In this document: positions 26,934 to 37,600 of the stretch, piece by piece | Layout: each line of letters starts with the position of its first letter | Position numbering within the stretch: the stretch's first letter is position 1 | NCBI RefSeq assembly: GCF_000717645.1 | Contig: NZ_JNZZ01000014.1 | Location: forward strand, 62,001-126,000 | DNA: 64,000 bases | Direction of reading: 5' to 3' | Source of the DNA: Streptomyces californicus | GTDB lineage: Bacteria; Actinomycetota; Actinomycetes; Streptomycetales; Streptomycetaceae | Translations under genes and position numbers: made by a program | The notes under the pieces: model-generated | The model's input: the letters and a program-made list of their open reading frames with translations, nothing else | What the model was told of the DNA's origin: nothing | Databases searched by the model: none

Positions 26934-28699
26934 ATCTGTCTCAGGCGCGTGAACGGTATGTCCGCACGGGAGGCGTCGAGCTGTGCGTCGCGGAGCTGGG
27001 CGACGCGGACCGGCCGACCGTGGTGCTGGTCCACGGCTACCCGGACAGCAAGGAGGTCTGGTCGGAGGTGGCCGTCCGGCTGGCCGAGCAGTGGCACGTG
27101 GTGCTGTACGACGTACGGGGGCACGGCAGGTCCACCGCCCCGAAGCCGCTGCGCGGCGGCTTCACCCTGGAGAAGCTGACCGATGACTTCCTGGCCGTGA
27201 TCGACACGGTCAGCCCGGACCGTCCGGTGCACGTGGTCGGCCACGACTGGGGCTCCGTCCAGTCCTGGGAGTTCGTCACGGTCGGCCGGACGGAGGGCAG
27301 GATCGCCTCCTTCACCTCGATGTCGGGGCCGTCCCTGGACCACTTCGGGCACTGGATCAAACAGCGGATGGCCCGCCCCACCCCGCGCCGGGTGGGCCAG
27401 CTGCTCGGGCAGGGCGCCAAGTCCTGGTACGTGTACATGCTCCACACGCCGGTCCTCCCGGAGCTCGCCTGGCGCGGTCCGCTCGGCAAGCGCTGGCCCC
27501 GGATCCTGGAGCGGCTGGAGAAGGTGCCCGCGGGCGACTACCCCACCGCCTCCCTGCCCGACGACGCGGCGCACGGGGCCTGGCTCTACCGCGACAACGT
27601 CCGCGCCCGGCTGAGCAAGCCCCGTCCGGACGCGTACGCCCACGCGCCGGTCCAGCTGATCACGCCGACCGGGGACTCCTTCCTCTCCGAGCGCCTCTAC
27701 GACGGGCTGGAGAGCTGGGTTCCCACGCTGGTACGCCGATCGCTCCCGGCCAAGCACTGGGTGCCGCGCACCCGGCCGGACCAACTGTCCTCGTGGATCA
27801 GCGATTTCGTCGAAGCGAACGAGTCCGTCGGAGGTGACGGCGTCCCCCAGCAGCCGGTGCCGCAGGGCCCGTACGCGCAGCGCTTCGGCGGCCGGCTGGT
27901 CCTGGTGACGGGTGCGGCCTCCGGGATCGGGCGGGCCACGGCGTTCGCGTTCGCCGAGGCGGGGGCCCGGATCGTGGCCGTGGACCGCGATGCGGACGGG
28001 GCCGCCCGGACGGCGGAGATGGCGCGGCTGATCGGAGCGCCGGCCGCCTGGGGCGAAGCGGTCGACGTCAGCGACGAGGCCGCGATGGAGAAGCTCGCCG
28101 CCCGGGTCGCCGCCGAGTACGGCATCGTCGACGTGCTGGTCAACAACGCGGGCATCGGTCTCTCCGGCTCCTTCCTGGAGACCTCCGCCGAGGAGTGGAA
28201 GAAGGTCCTCGACGTCAATCTGTGGGGCGTCATCCACGGCTGCCGGTTCTTCGGCAAGCAGATGGCTGACCGCGGCCAGGGCGGCCACATCGTCAACACC
28301 GCCTCGGCCGCGGCCTTCCAGCCCTCGCGCGCGCTTCCGGCGTACAGCACGTCGAAGGCGGCCGTGCTGATGCTCAGCGAGTGCCTGCGAGCCGAGTTGG
28401 CGGAGAAGTCGATCGGGGTGAGCGCGATATGCCCCGGCATCGTGAACACCAACATCACCAGCACCACCCGCTTCACGGGGGTCGACGAGGCGGAGCAGGA
28501 CCGGCTGCGCAAGCGGACGAGCAAGCTCTACGGACGGCGGAACTTCCCGCCGGAGAAGGTCGCCGACGCGATCCTGCGCGCGGTCGTGCGCAACCAGGCC
28601 GTGGTGCCGGTGACCCCGGAGGCGCGCGGTGCGCGGCTGCTCTCCCGGCTGAGCCCGGGGGCGCTGCGCTCCGTCGCCCGCCTGAAGCCGCCGCTGTGA
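26930..28699 (+). CDS. Alpha/beta hydrolase-SDR oxidoreductase fusion
   Basis: A 589-residue bifunctional protein. Residues 1-295 form an epoxide-hydrolase-like alpha/beta hydrolase with oxyanion motif VHGYPDS, nucleophile Asp106 in GHDWGS and likely His276. Residues 320-589 form a short-chain dehydrogenase with TGAASGIG for NAD(P) binding, NNAG, Ser459, Tyr472 and Lys476 (YSTSK). The two halves may act on consecutive steps of a lipid or xenobiotic pathway. Four-base overlaps tie it to the M24 gene and the MerR gene. Confidence 0.92.
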   Translation: MNLSQARERYVRTGGVELCVAELGDADRPTVVLVHGYPDSKEVWSEVAVRLAEQWHVVLYDVRGHGRSTAPKPLRGGFTLEKLTDDFLAVIDTVSPDRPVHVVGHDWGSVQSWEFVTVGRTEGRIASFTSMSGPSLDHFGHWIKQRMARPTPRRVGQLLGQGAKSWYVYMLHTPVLPELAWRGPLGKRWPRILERLEKVPAGDYPTASLPDDAAHGAWLYRDNVRARLSKPRPDAYAHAPVQLITPTGDSFLSERLYDGLESWVPTLVRRSLPAKHWVPRTRPDQLSSWISDFVEANESVGGDGVPQQPVPQGPYAQRFGGRLVLVTGAASGIGRATAFAFAEAGARIVAVDRDADGAARTAEMARLIGAPAAWGEAVDVSDEAAMEKLAARVAAEYGIVDVLVNNAGIGLSGSFLETSAEEWKKVLDVNLWGVIHGCRFFGKQMADRGQGGHIVNTASAAAFQPSRALPAYSTSKAAVLMLSECLRAELAEKSIGVSAICPGIVNTNITSTTRFTGVDEAEQDRLRKRTSKLYGRRNFPPEKVADAILRAVVRNQAVVPVTPEARGARLLSRLSPGALRSVARLKPPL

Positions 28700-29688
28700 C
28701 CGGGGCGGGGGCCGACGGGCCGGAAGGCGGAGCGGCGGGGCCCGGTGCCTCGGCGGCCGGGAGCGGGGAGGCCGTCGAGTACCGCATCGAGGACCTGGCC
28801 CATGCCAGCGGGGCCACCGTCCGCACGATCCGCGCCTACCAGGACCGGGGGCTGCTGCCGACGCCCGAGCGGCGCGGCCGGGCCAACGTGTACCGGGAGA
28901 CGCATCTGACCCGGCTGCGGCAGATCGCGGACCTGCTCGACCGGGGTTACACACTGGCCAGCATCAAGGAGTTGCTGGAGGCGTGGGACGCCGGGCGGGG
29001 GCTCGGCGGGGTGCTCGGTCTGGCCGCGGAGGTGCACGGCCCCTGGACGGACGAGGAGGCCGACCGGATCAGCCGCCGCGAGCTGGAAGCGAGGTTCGGG
29101 GGCCACCGGGACGACGAGGCCATCGCCGAGGCGGTGGAGCTCGGCGTGCTGGAGCGCGTCGCGGACAGCGACGACGAGTTCCTCGTACCGAGTCCGCAAG
29201 AGCTGGCGGTGGCCGTCGAGTTGCATGCGGCAGGGGTGCCCCTGCCCGCGATCTCCGGTCATCTCCGGGAACTTCGCGGACAGGTCGAGCACATCGCCGC
29301 CCGTTTCCTTGAGTTCACCACCGAGCACGTCTTCGCGCGTTATCTGGGCCATCGGCCGCCCACCGACTCCGACGCGGCCGAGGCGGCGTCCCTGGTCCGC
29401 CGGCTCCGCCCGCTCGCGCAGCAGACGGTCGAGGCCGAACTGGCCCGCGCTATGCGTACGTTCGCCACGCGGCATCTGCATCGCCACCTGGGCGCGGAGA
29501 GCGGCGCACTGAACGAGGAGTCGCCGCGTCCGGTGCTGCTGCCGGTGCGGACAACACAGGCCGTGGAGAGCCTGGTCGGCGCTGAGGCGGTGGCCGCGTT
29601 CGTCACGGCGGCCACCGAACGCGAGGTGCAGGCGAGGACCTTGGACGGGCTCACCGCAACTCACACCAAAACAGGCAAAGTTGACTAA
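28696..29688 (+). CDS. MerR family transcriptional regulator
   Basis: A 330-residue regulator. A disordered Gly/Ala-rich leader of about 30 residues is followed by a MerR helix-turn-helix (YRIEDLAHASGATVRTIRAY), the wing (GLLPTPERRGR) and a dimerisation helix. The long C-terminal region, about 200 residues, is helical and has no metal-binding Cys. The GTG overlaps the SDR stop. It probably controls the M24-hydrolase-SDR operon it belongs to. Confidence 0.9.
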   Translation: MTGAGADGPEGGAAGPGASAAGSGEAVEYRIEDLAHASGATVRTIRAYQDRGLLPTPERRGRANVYRETHLTRLRQIADLLDRGYTLASIKELLEAWDAGRGLGGVLGLAAEVHGPWTDEEADRISRRELEARFGGHRDDEAIAEAVELGVLERVADSDDEFLVPSPQELAVAVELHAAGVPLPAISGHLRELRGQVEHIAARFLEFTTEHVFARYLGHRPPTDSDAAEAASLVRRLRPLAQQTVEAELARAMRTFATRHLHRHLGAESGALNEESPRPVLLPVRTTQAVESLVGAEAVAAFVTAATEREVQARTLDGLTATHTKTGKVD

Positions 29689-29709
29689 ATACCCTAAAAC
29701 AAAGGTGCG

Positions 29710-29763
29710 TTGTCCACAGAACTGCCAAATAGCCTGTGGATAAGTCGAGTTGGCTGTGGATCA
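29710..29763. promoter_or_regulatory. DnaA-box-like cluster downstream of the MerR gene
   Basis: TTGTCCACA at 29710, TGTGGATAA at 29735 and TGTGGATCA at 29755 lie within 54 bases in an AT-rich patch. The gap 29689-29982 has no gene. Confidence 0.55.
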
Positions 29764-29982
29764 AACCTGCCAGCGAGAAATACCTGAGGAATCGCAGAAG
29801 AACGATGGGCTGACTGTACGAAGAAGCGACGAGACGACGAAACTGCGTGATCGAGCCGCTTCACGCGGTAGTCGGGGACTGCCGGTCGGACCATGCGACC
29901 GATGGCGGCGAGAGCCCGGGGCGACGAAGCCCGGGCCGAAATACGAGTGCACCGACCGGCTCGCTCCGGGCACGCTGGCGCG

Positions 29983-30537
29983 ATGGACGAACGTCGCACG
30001 GTCAAGGTGTCCACATACCTGTCGAAGCATCTGCGGCACCGGCCCGAGCGCATCGGCCTCACTCCGGACCGGAACGGCTGGGTAGCTGTGGACGAGCTGC
30101 TCGCCGCCGCGGCCCGGCACGGCTTCGCGCTCTCCCGCGCCGAGCTCGACCACGCCGTCGCCGTCAACGACAAGCAGCGCTTCACCGTCGAGGGCGGCGT
30201 CGGCGGAGACCGCATCAGGGCCAACCAGGGCCACACCGTCCCCGTCGACCTGGACCTGCCTCCGGCCGAACCGCCCGCGTACCTCTACCACGGCACGGTC
30301 GCCCACGCCCTGGACGCGATCCGGACCGAGGGCCTTCGCCCCATGGCCCGTCACCACGTCCACCTCTCGCCCGACCGGGAGACGGCCACCCGGGTCGGCG
30401 CCCGCCGCGGCCGCCCCGTCGTCCTCGCGGTGGACGCCGGCGCGATGCACCGCGCCGGCCATGTCTTCCGGGTCAGTGCCAACGGGGTGTGGCTCACCGA
30501 CGCCGTACCGCCCGAGTTCCTGCGCCTGCGCGCCTGA
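29983..30537 (+). CDS. kptA: RNA 2'-phosphotransferase (Tpt1/KptA family)
   Basis: A 184-residue enzyme that transfers the 2'-phosphate of RNA to NAD+, giving ADP-ribose 1''-2'' cyclic phosphate. The family blocks are in order: [44 protein letters not shown] and VLAVDA. Eukaryotes use it in tRNA splicing. Bacteria have no such substrate known, so its role here is open. The ATG was chosen because the family N-terminus ([12 protein letters not shown]) follows closely. It stands alone. Confidence 0.93.
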   Translation: MDERRTVKVSTYLSKHLRHRPERIGLTPDRNGWVAVDELLAAAARHGFALSRAELDHAVAVNDKQRFTVEGGVGGDRIRANQGHTVPVDLDLPPAEPPAYLYHGTVAHALDAIRTEGLRPMARHHVHLSPDRETATRVGARRGRPVVLAVDAGAMHRAGHVFRVSANGVWLTDAVPPEFLRLRA

Positions 30538-30646
30538 GCGAACGCGCCGCGGCCTCTCCAGGGGCCCGGGACCCCATCGGGCACACTCAAAGGCTCAGCT
30601 GTTCTGGTCCATCGGCCCGGCAACAGCGGGAGCGCGCGCGGAGCCC

Positions 30647-31549
30647 CTACGCCAGCTGCGCCGGCGCTTCGGTCGCGATGCGTTCGAAGACCTTCTCGTC
30701 CGCGTCGAAGACCGAGTCCGGGATCGGGGCGTGGATGACGATCTCGGTGAAGCCCAGCTCCGCGTGGCGGCCCGCGAAGTCGACGAACGCGTCGACCGAC
30801 TCCAGCGGGGCCGTGCGGTCCGGGGTGAATCCGGTCAGCAGGATCCGGCCCGGATCGGCGGCGTCCCGGCCGATCTCCGCGCAGGCCGCCGTGAACCTCT
30901 CGTTCTGCGCCCGCAGCGCCGCCCGCGACTCCTCCGGGGTGCCGTTCTCGTACAGCTTCGGGTCGCCGGTGGTGACCCACGCCTGTCCGTGGCGGGCGGC
31001 GAGCTTCAGGCCGCGCGGCCCGGTCGCGGCGACCGCGAAGGGCAGCCGGGGCCGCTGGACGCACCCGGGGATGTTGCGGGCCTCCTCCGCCGCGTAGAAG
31101 TTCCCGCGCTCGGTGACCGCGTCCTCGGTGAGCAGCCGGTCCAGGAGCGGCACGAACTCGGCGAAACGGTCGGCACGCTCGCGCGGGGTCCACGCCTCCT
31201 GCCCCAGTGCGGTGGCGTCGAAGCCGCTGCCGCCCGCGCCGATGCCGAGGGTGATCCGGCCGCCCGAGATGTCGTCCAGGGAGATCAGCTCCTTGGCCAG
31301 CGTGACCGGGTGGCGGAAGTTGGGCGAGGTCACGAGCGTCCCCAGCCGCAGCCGATCGGTGGCCGCCGCCGCGGCGGTGAGGGTGGGAAGCGCCCCGAAC
31401 CACGGGCCGTCCCGGAAGGTCCGCCAGGACAGGTGGTCGTAGGTGTAGGCGGTGTGGAAGCCCAGCTCCTCCGCCCGCTGCCAGCGGGCGCGGCCTCCCT
31501 CGTTCCAACGGTGGACGGGCAGGATCACGGTGCTCAGGCGGACGCTCAT
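30647..31549 (-). CDS. LLM-class F420-dependent oxidoreductase
   Basis: A 300-residue luciferase-like monooxygenase-fold protein, most similar in pattern to F420-dependent reductases of actinobacteria. It includes [10 protein letters not shown] and the [11 protein letters not shown] turn. The substrate is not predictable. I set the start at ATG 31549, since upstream residues ([11 protein letters not shown]) look untranslated. It is convergent with kptA and divergent from the HAD gene. Confidence 0.87.
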   Translation of the reverse strand: MSVRLSTVILPVHRWNEGGRARWQRAEELGFHTAYTYDHLSWRTFRDGPWFGALPTLTAAAAATDRLRLGTLVTSPNFRHPVTLAKELISLDDISGGRITLGIGAGGSGFDATALGQEAWTPRERADRFAEFVPLLDRLLTEDAVTERGNFYAAEEARNIPGCVQRPRLPFAVAATGPRGLKLAARHGQAWVTTGDPKLYENGTPEESRAALRAQNERFTAACAEIGRDAADPGRILLTGFTPDRTAPLESVDAFVDFAGRHAELGFTEIVIHAPIPDSVFDADEKVFERIATEAPAQLA

Positions 31550-31697
31550 GCCCCTGAGCCTACGGGCGCGCGCGACCGCAGCAACCACCTCCATGGCCTT
31601 GACATATGCCAGAGGTATTTGCGCTGGTCAGCGGTTTATTCACTCAGATGTGCGCACCTCCGCACGCACGTGCACCTCTGTGGGCGAGAATGGCCCG

Positions 31698-32555
31698 GTG
31701 ACCACAGCGACCGAGACGCCTCTTCCCGCCGTGACCCGGCTGATCGCCACCGATCTCGACGGCACCCTGCTGCGCGACGACAAGACGCTGTCCGCGCGTA
31801 CCGTCGCCGCCCTCGCGGCGGCCGAGGAAGCCGGTATCGAGGTCTTCTTCGTGACCGGCAGGCCGGCCCGCTGGATGGATGTCGTACGGGCCCACGTCCA
31901 GAGCCACGGCACGGCGATCTGCGCCAACGGAGCCGTCGTCACCGATCTGCGTACGGAGGGCGAGCTGCTCTCCGTACGGCCGCTGGAGCGCGACGCCGCC
32001 CTGCACGTCGTACGGACCCTGCGCGAGGCGGCCCCCGGCACCTCCTTCGCCGTCGAACTGACCACCGGCATCAACTACGAACCCGCCTATCCGCCGTTCC
32101 ACCTGGACCCGGGCGCCGCGGTCGCGATCGCCGAGAAGCTGCTGCACGAGGACGCCCCGGGCTCCGGAGCGCCGGTGCTCAAGCTGCTGGCCCACCACTC
32201 GGAGCTGGCGCCCGACGCCTTCCTCGCCCTGGCCCGTACGGCAGCCGGGGACCGGGCCGCCTTCACCCGCTCCAGCCCCTCCGCGCTCCTGGAGGTCAGC
32301 GGGCTCGGCGTCTCCAAGGCCACCACTCTCGAAGCCTGCTGCGCCGAGCGCGGTATCGCGGCCGCCGAGGTGGTCGCCTTCGGCGACATGCCCAACGACG
32401 TGGAGATGCTCAGCTGGGCCGGCGCCTCCTTCGCCATGGGCAACGCCCACCCGGCCGCGGTGGCCGCCGCCACGGGACGGACCACGACCAATGAGGAGGA
32501 CGGCGTGGCAGTCGTCATCGAGCGGATCCTCGCCGCCCGCGCAGAGCAGCGCTGA
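31698..32555 (+). CDS. HAD-superfamily Cof-type phosphatase
   Basis: A 285-residue hydrolase with motif [10 protein letters not shown], motif II FVTGRP, and motif [13 protein letters not shown]. The architecture is the same as the HAD protein at 20202. The GTG start has no ribosome site, but GAGAAT lies six bases upstream, matching a leaderless -10. The substrate is unknown. Confidence 0.9.
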   Translation: MTTATETPLPAVTRLIATDLDGTLLRDDKTLSARTVAALAAAEEAGIEVFFVTGRPARWMDVVRAHVQSHGTAICANGAVVTDLRTEGELLSVRPLERDAALHVVRTLREAAPGTSFAVELTTGINYEPAYPPFHLDPGAAVAIAEKLLHEDAPGSGAPVLKLLAHHSELAPDAFLALARTAAGDRAAFTRSSPSALLEVSGLGVSKATTLEACCAERGIAAAEVVAFGDMPNDVEMLSWAGASFAMGNAHPAAVAAATGRTTTNEEDGVAVVIERILAARAEQR

Positions 32556-32682
32556 AACCTTTCAGCACACCCCTCGCCTCGCCGCAGACCTGCCGCACCG
32601 AACACGCCCTGAGGCTGCCCGTGCCCTCTGACGCACAGCCCCATCGGGTGAGCTGAGGCCCGGCCACGCGCCGCCCGCTCCG

Positions 32683-34389
32683 TCACAGCGGCGCCTCCCA
32701 CACCACCGTCGTCCCGCCGCCGCCCTCCCCGAGGCCCGGCTCGATCCGGCTGGAGCCGCCCAGGGACTCGGCTCGGCGGGCCAGGTTGCGCAGTCCGCTG
32801 CGGCGTCCGCCCTCCGGGATGCCCACCCCGTCGTCGGCCACCGAGAGCCGCACCGCCCCGCTCCCGTCCGGCAGGGTCACTGTCGCATCGACGACCACAT
32901 CGATCAGCGACGCCCCCGCGTGCCGGAACGCGTTGGACAGGGCCTCGCGCAACGCGGCGACCAGGTTCTTCCCGGTCAGCTCACCGACGAGCGAGTCCAC
33001 GGGGCCCAGGAAGCGGTGCGAGGGCTTGAAGCCGAGCGGGACGGCCGCCATGTTGATCTCCCGCAACACGCGGGTGCGCAACCGTGACGGCGCCTCGGCC
33101 GGTTCCTGCTGGAGCGCGAAGATGGCTGTCCGGATCTCCTGGATCGTCACGTCCAGCTCGTCCACCGCCCGGCCGACGCCCGTCCGCACCTCGGGCACGA
33201 CAGCTCTGCGCTGGGCACTCTCCAGCATCATCCCGGTGGCGAACAGCCGTTGGATGACCAGGTCGTGCAGGTCGCGGGCGATCCGGTCGCGGTCCTCGTA
33301 CACCGCCAGCCGCTCCCGGTCCCGTTGCGCTTCGGCCATCATCAGCGCGAGCGCCGCCTGGGAGGCGAACTGGGTGGCGAGCGTCCGCTCGGTCTCGGTG
33401 AACGGGCGCGCGCCCCGGGACCGGGGGGTGGCGAGCGCCCCGAGCACCCTCCCGCCACTGTGGAGCGGCAGCATCATGCTCGGGCCGAACCGGCCCGCCA
33501 GGCTGGTCACCATCCGGCTGTCGGTGGCCGAATCGTCGATGAAGACCGCCTCGCCCGCGAGCAGCTTCGCCGCCACCGCGCTGCGGGCGGGGACGGTCAC
33601 CCCGAGCGAGGACGAGGGCTCGTCGGACGACACGGCGACGATCTCCAACCCGCCCTCCTCGGTTGGCAGGAGCACGATCCCGGCGGCGGAGCCGGCGAGC
33701 CGCCGAGCCTGCTCGGCGACCACGGAGAGCGCCTCGTCCGCGTCCCCGCCCGACAGCAGCGCCGTGGTGACCGCGACCGATCCGTCGATCCAGTGCTCCC
33801 GCTGCCGCGCCGCCTCGTACAGCCGGGCGTTGCCGATGGCGATCCCGGCCTCGGTGGCGAGCACCCGGACCATGTGGAGGTCGTAGTCGGTGAACTCCGC
33901 GCCGTTCCGCTTCTCGGTGAGATAGAGGTTGCCGAAGATCTCCCCCTGGACCTGGATGGGCACCCCCAGGAACGTGCGCATCCCGGGGTGGCCGGCGGGG
34001 AAGCCCGCGTACCGGGGGTCGGTGGTCAGGTCGGCCAGGCGCACCGGGACCGGGTCGTGGATCAGTGCGCCGAGGAGCCCCCGGTGGCCGTCGGGCCGCC
34101 GCCCGATCTCCTCGGCCACCTCCTGCGGGACGCCGTGGGTGACGAAGTCCGACAGCCCCTCGCCCGACTCGTCGACGACGCCGATCGCGGCGTACTCGGC
34201 GTGGGCGAGTTCGGCGGCCGTCTCGCAGATCCGGTCCAGCGTGGAGTGCAGTTCCAGCCCCGATCCCACCGACCGCATCGCCTCCAGCAGCTGCGGCACC
34301 CGCGCGGTCAGTTCCGTGGACAGCCCTTGGAGGCTGCGGGCCGCCCGGGTGGCGGCGTCGAGGGCGTCCTTCGGGTCGGGCTCTGCCAT
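32683..34389 (-). CDS. DevS/DosS-like sensor histidine kinase with two GAF domains
   Basis: A 568-residue soluble kinase. GAF-A spans about 45-190 and GAF-B about 205-350. A HisKA_3 domain carries His375 in DRIARDLHDLVIQRLF, and the HATPase domain ends the protein (NAFRHAG, DDGVGIP). GAF-A contains the segment HPGMRTFLGVP with His134, matching the region that holds the heme ligand in mycobacterial DevS and DosT. Heme or gas sensing is thus plausible but unproven. No response regulator is adjacent. It follows cydDC on the same strand, suggesting an oxygen-related role. Confidence 0.88.
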   Translation of the reverse strand: MAEPDPKDALDAATRAARSLQGLSTELTARVPQLLEAMRSVGSGLELHSTLDRICETAAELAHAEYAAIGVVDESGEGLSDFVTHGVPQEVAEEIGRRPDGHRGLLGALIHDPVPVRLADLTTDPRYAGFPAGHPGMRTFLGVPIQVQGEIFGNLYLTEKRNGAEFTDYDLHMVRVLATEAGIAIGNARLYEAARQREHWIDGSVAVTTALLSGGDADEALSVVAEQARRLAGSAAGIVLLPTEEGGLEIVAVSSDEPSSSLGVTVPARSAVAAKLLAGEAVFIDDSATDSRMVTSLAGRFGPSMMLPLHSGGRVLGALATPRSRGARPFTETERTLATQFASQAALALMMAEAQRDRERLAVYEDRDRIARDLHDLVIQRLFATGMMLESAQRRAVVPEVRTGVGRAVDELDVTIQEIRTAIFALQQEPAEAPSRLRTRVLREINMAAVPLGFKPSHRFLGPVDSLVGELTGKNLVAALREALSNAFRHAGASLIDVVVDATVTLPDGSGAVRLSVADDGVGIPEGGRRSGLRNLARRAESLGGSSRIEPGLGEGGGGTTVVWEAPL

Positions 34390-34615
34390 GGACCGAGCCT
34401 AGTTAGTGCCGTTAGGGGGCGAAAGTCGAGAATGCGCGTGATGCCCTGGACGGTCATCGACCATCGCTCCGGGGCGGTGGCGGTCGGCGACACGCACGCA
34501 CGCCGGGACCTCCGGGGCCGCGGCGGCCGACGGCTCACACGCCCGAACGGACAGACCGCCCCGGTCGGCGGCCCAGACGCCGACCGTGCCCCGGGCCGCC
34601 TCGCGGGCCGACGGC

Positions 34616-37600
34616 TCACGCACCCGCCATGACCGTCTCCCTCTCGCGCTCCAGCATGCGCCGCAGCGGCCCCTCCTCGGCCGCGAGCGCGGCGTACGGA
34701 CCACGCTGCACGACCCGTCCCCCGTCCAGGACGAGCACCTCGTCGACCGCCTCCAGGCCGGTCAGCCGGTGCGTGATGAGGACCGTCGCGCAGCCCCGGG
34801 TCGCGTCCAGCAGATCGGCGGTGAGCGCGTCGGCGGTCGGCAGGTCGAGGTGTTCGGCCGGCTCGTCCAGGACGAGTACGGGGAAGTCGGCGAGGAGCGC
34901 GCGGGCCAGGGCGAGGCGCTGGCGCTGGCCGCCGGAGAGCCGGGCGCCGTGCTCGCCCACCGGGGTGTCCAGCCCCTGCGGAAGGGTCAGCACCCAGTCG
35001 AGGAGACGGGCCCGGGAGAGTGCGTCGCGCAGTTCGGGATCGGTCGCCGCGGGGCGGGCCAGGCGCAGGTTCTCGCGGATCGTGCTGTCGAAGACGTGCG
35101 CGTCCTGGGCGCAGAGCCCGACCGAGCGCCGGACGGTGTCCGACTCCAGCGCGGACGCCGGGACATCGCCGAGCCGGTACGTCCCCGACGAGGCGTCCAG
35201 GAAGCGCAGGAGGACCTGGGCGAGCGTCGTCTTGCCCGAGCCGGAGGGCCCGACGACCGCGATGCGCCGTCCGGGCGTCAGCGTCAGGTCGAGCGCGGTC
35301 AGCGCGTCCCGTCCGGCCCCCGGGTAGCGGGCGCTCAGCCCCCGCACCTCCAGCGGGAACGGCGCGGCGGGCTCCTCGGCGGGGTGCTCCGGCTCGCGTA
35401 CGGGGACGGGGGCGTCCAGCACCTCGTACACCCGCTCCGCGCTCCGGGCGACACGTCGGCGGTACTGCAGGGCGAGCGGCAGCCCGGCGACGGCCTCGAA
35501 GGCGGCGAGCGGGGTCAGCACCACCACGGCGAGCGCGACCCCGGACAGCCGTCCGTCGTTCACGGCGGGCACGGCGACGAGCCCGGCGGCCACCACGGTG
35601 AGGCCGCAGACCAGGGCGGAGAGGCCCCCGCCCAGCGCGGTCGCGGCGGCGGTGCGCGAGGCAATCCGGGTGAGCAGCGCGTCGGCCGCGCCCAGCCGCC
35701 TCCGCCGCTCGGGCAGCGCCCCGGCGACGCCCAGTTCCGCGGTGCCGCCGAGCAGGTCGGCGACGCGGGTGGCGAGGTCGGCGCGGGCCGGCGCGAGCTG
35801 ACGCTCCGTACGGCGGGCGCAGGCGCCGCCGACGAGCGGGACGCCCACCCCGGCCAGCAGCAGGCCGACCGCGAGGATGACGCCCGCTTCCGGAAGCAGC
35901 CAGCCGGTGAATCCGGCGGCCGCGGTCCCCACCACGACGGCGGTCCCGGCGGGCAGCAGCCAGCGCAGCCAGTAGTCCTGGAGCGCGTCCACGTCGGCGA
36001 CGAGCCGGGTCAGCAGATCGCCGCGGCGGGTGGTGCGCAGCCCGGCGGGCGCGATGCGTTCGAGACCCCGGTAGACGGAGACGCGCAGATCGGCGAGGAG
36101 CTTGAGGACTGCGTCGTGCGAGACGAGCCGCTCGGCGTAGCGGAAGACCGCCCGTCCGATGCCGAAGGCGCGGGTCGCGGTGACCGCCATCATCAAGTAC
36201 ATGACCGGGGGCTCCTCGGAGGCGCGGGAGATCAGCCAGCCGGAGACCGCCATGAGCCCCACGGCCGATCCGACCGCCAGGCTGCCCAGCAGCAGGGCCA
36301 GCGTCAGCTGTCCGCGCTGCGCCCCGGCCGACGCCCGGACGCGGGCGAGCGCCCGCCCGGGGCTGGCCTCCGGCTCCCCCGGGCCGCTGTCGGCCGCCCG
36401 TAGTTCCTCGGCCCGCCGGGCGTCGAGGAGTTCGCCCCCGGCGAGCGGCTGCGGGACGGCCGGCCCGGTGGTCTGGACCGTAGCCCCGGCCCCGGCAGCG
36501 GTGGTGCCGCCCGCCTCCAGGGTCACCACGCGATCGGCGACCGCCAGCAGCGCCGGGCGGTGGACGACCAGCAGGACGGTCCGGCCGGCGGACAGCCTCC
36601 GTGCCGCGTCGACGATGCCCGCCTCGCTCTCGCCGTCCAGGCTCGCGGTCGGCTCGTCGAGCAGCAGGACCGGCCGGTCGGCGAGGAACGCGCGGGCCAG
36701 GGCGAGGCGCTGCCGCTGGCCGGCGGAGAGCCCGGCGCCGTCCTCGCCGAGCACCGTGAGCATCCCGTCGGGCAGCGCGGCGACGAAGTCGTGGGCGCCG
36801 GCGTCCCGCAGCGCGGCGAGCACCGCTTCGTCGTCGGCGTCGGGGCGGGCGAGCCGGACGTTCTCGGCGATGGTGCCCGCGAAGAGGTGGGGGCGCTGCG
36901 GGACCCAGGCGATACGGCTCCGCCAGCGTTCGGTGTCCAGCTCCGCGAGGTCCCGGCCGCCCACCCGGACACGGCCCTCGTCGGGTACGGCGAATCCGAG
37001 GACCACGTTGAGCAGGGTGGACTTGCCGACGCCGCTCGGGCCGACCAGCGCGACGGTCTCCCCCGGCTCCACGGTGAGCGAGGCGGCGTTCAGCGACGGT
37101 TCGGCGCGGCCCGCGTAGCGTACGGTCACATCCGCCAGCTCCAGCCGGAGCGATTCCGGGACGTCCTCACCGCCCGGGGCCCGGGGTTCGGTCTCCAGGA
37201 CCGTGAAGATCTCCTCGGCCGCCGAGAGGCCCTCGGCCGCCGCGTGGTACTGCGCCCCGACCTGGCGGATCGGCAGATACGCCTCCGGGGCCAGGATCAG
37301 GACGACCAGGCCGGTGTACAGGTCGAGTTCGCCGTGGACCAGCCGCATGCCGATCGTCACGGCGACCAGGGCCACCGACAGGGTGGCCAGCAGCTCCAGG
37401 GCGAACGAGGAGAGGAAGGCGATCCGCAGGGTACGCAGGGTGGCCCGGCGGTAGTCGGAGGTGATCGCACGGATCGAGGCGGCCTGCGCCTTGGCCCGCC
37501 CGAAGACCTTGAGGGTCGGCAGCCCGGCGACGACGTCCAGGAAGTGCCCGGAGAGCCGGGACAGCAGCTGCCACTGGCGGTCCATCCGGGACTGGGTGGC

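Noticed and set aside
32551..32566. A terminator after the second HAD gene
   Set aside because: GCTGAAA-CC-TTTCAGC is only a 7-bp stem with a two-base loop and no T run, too weak to call.
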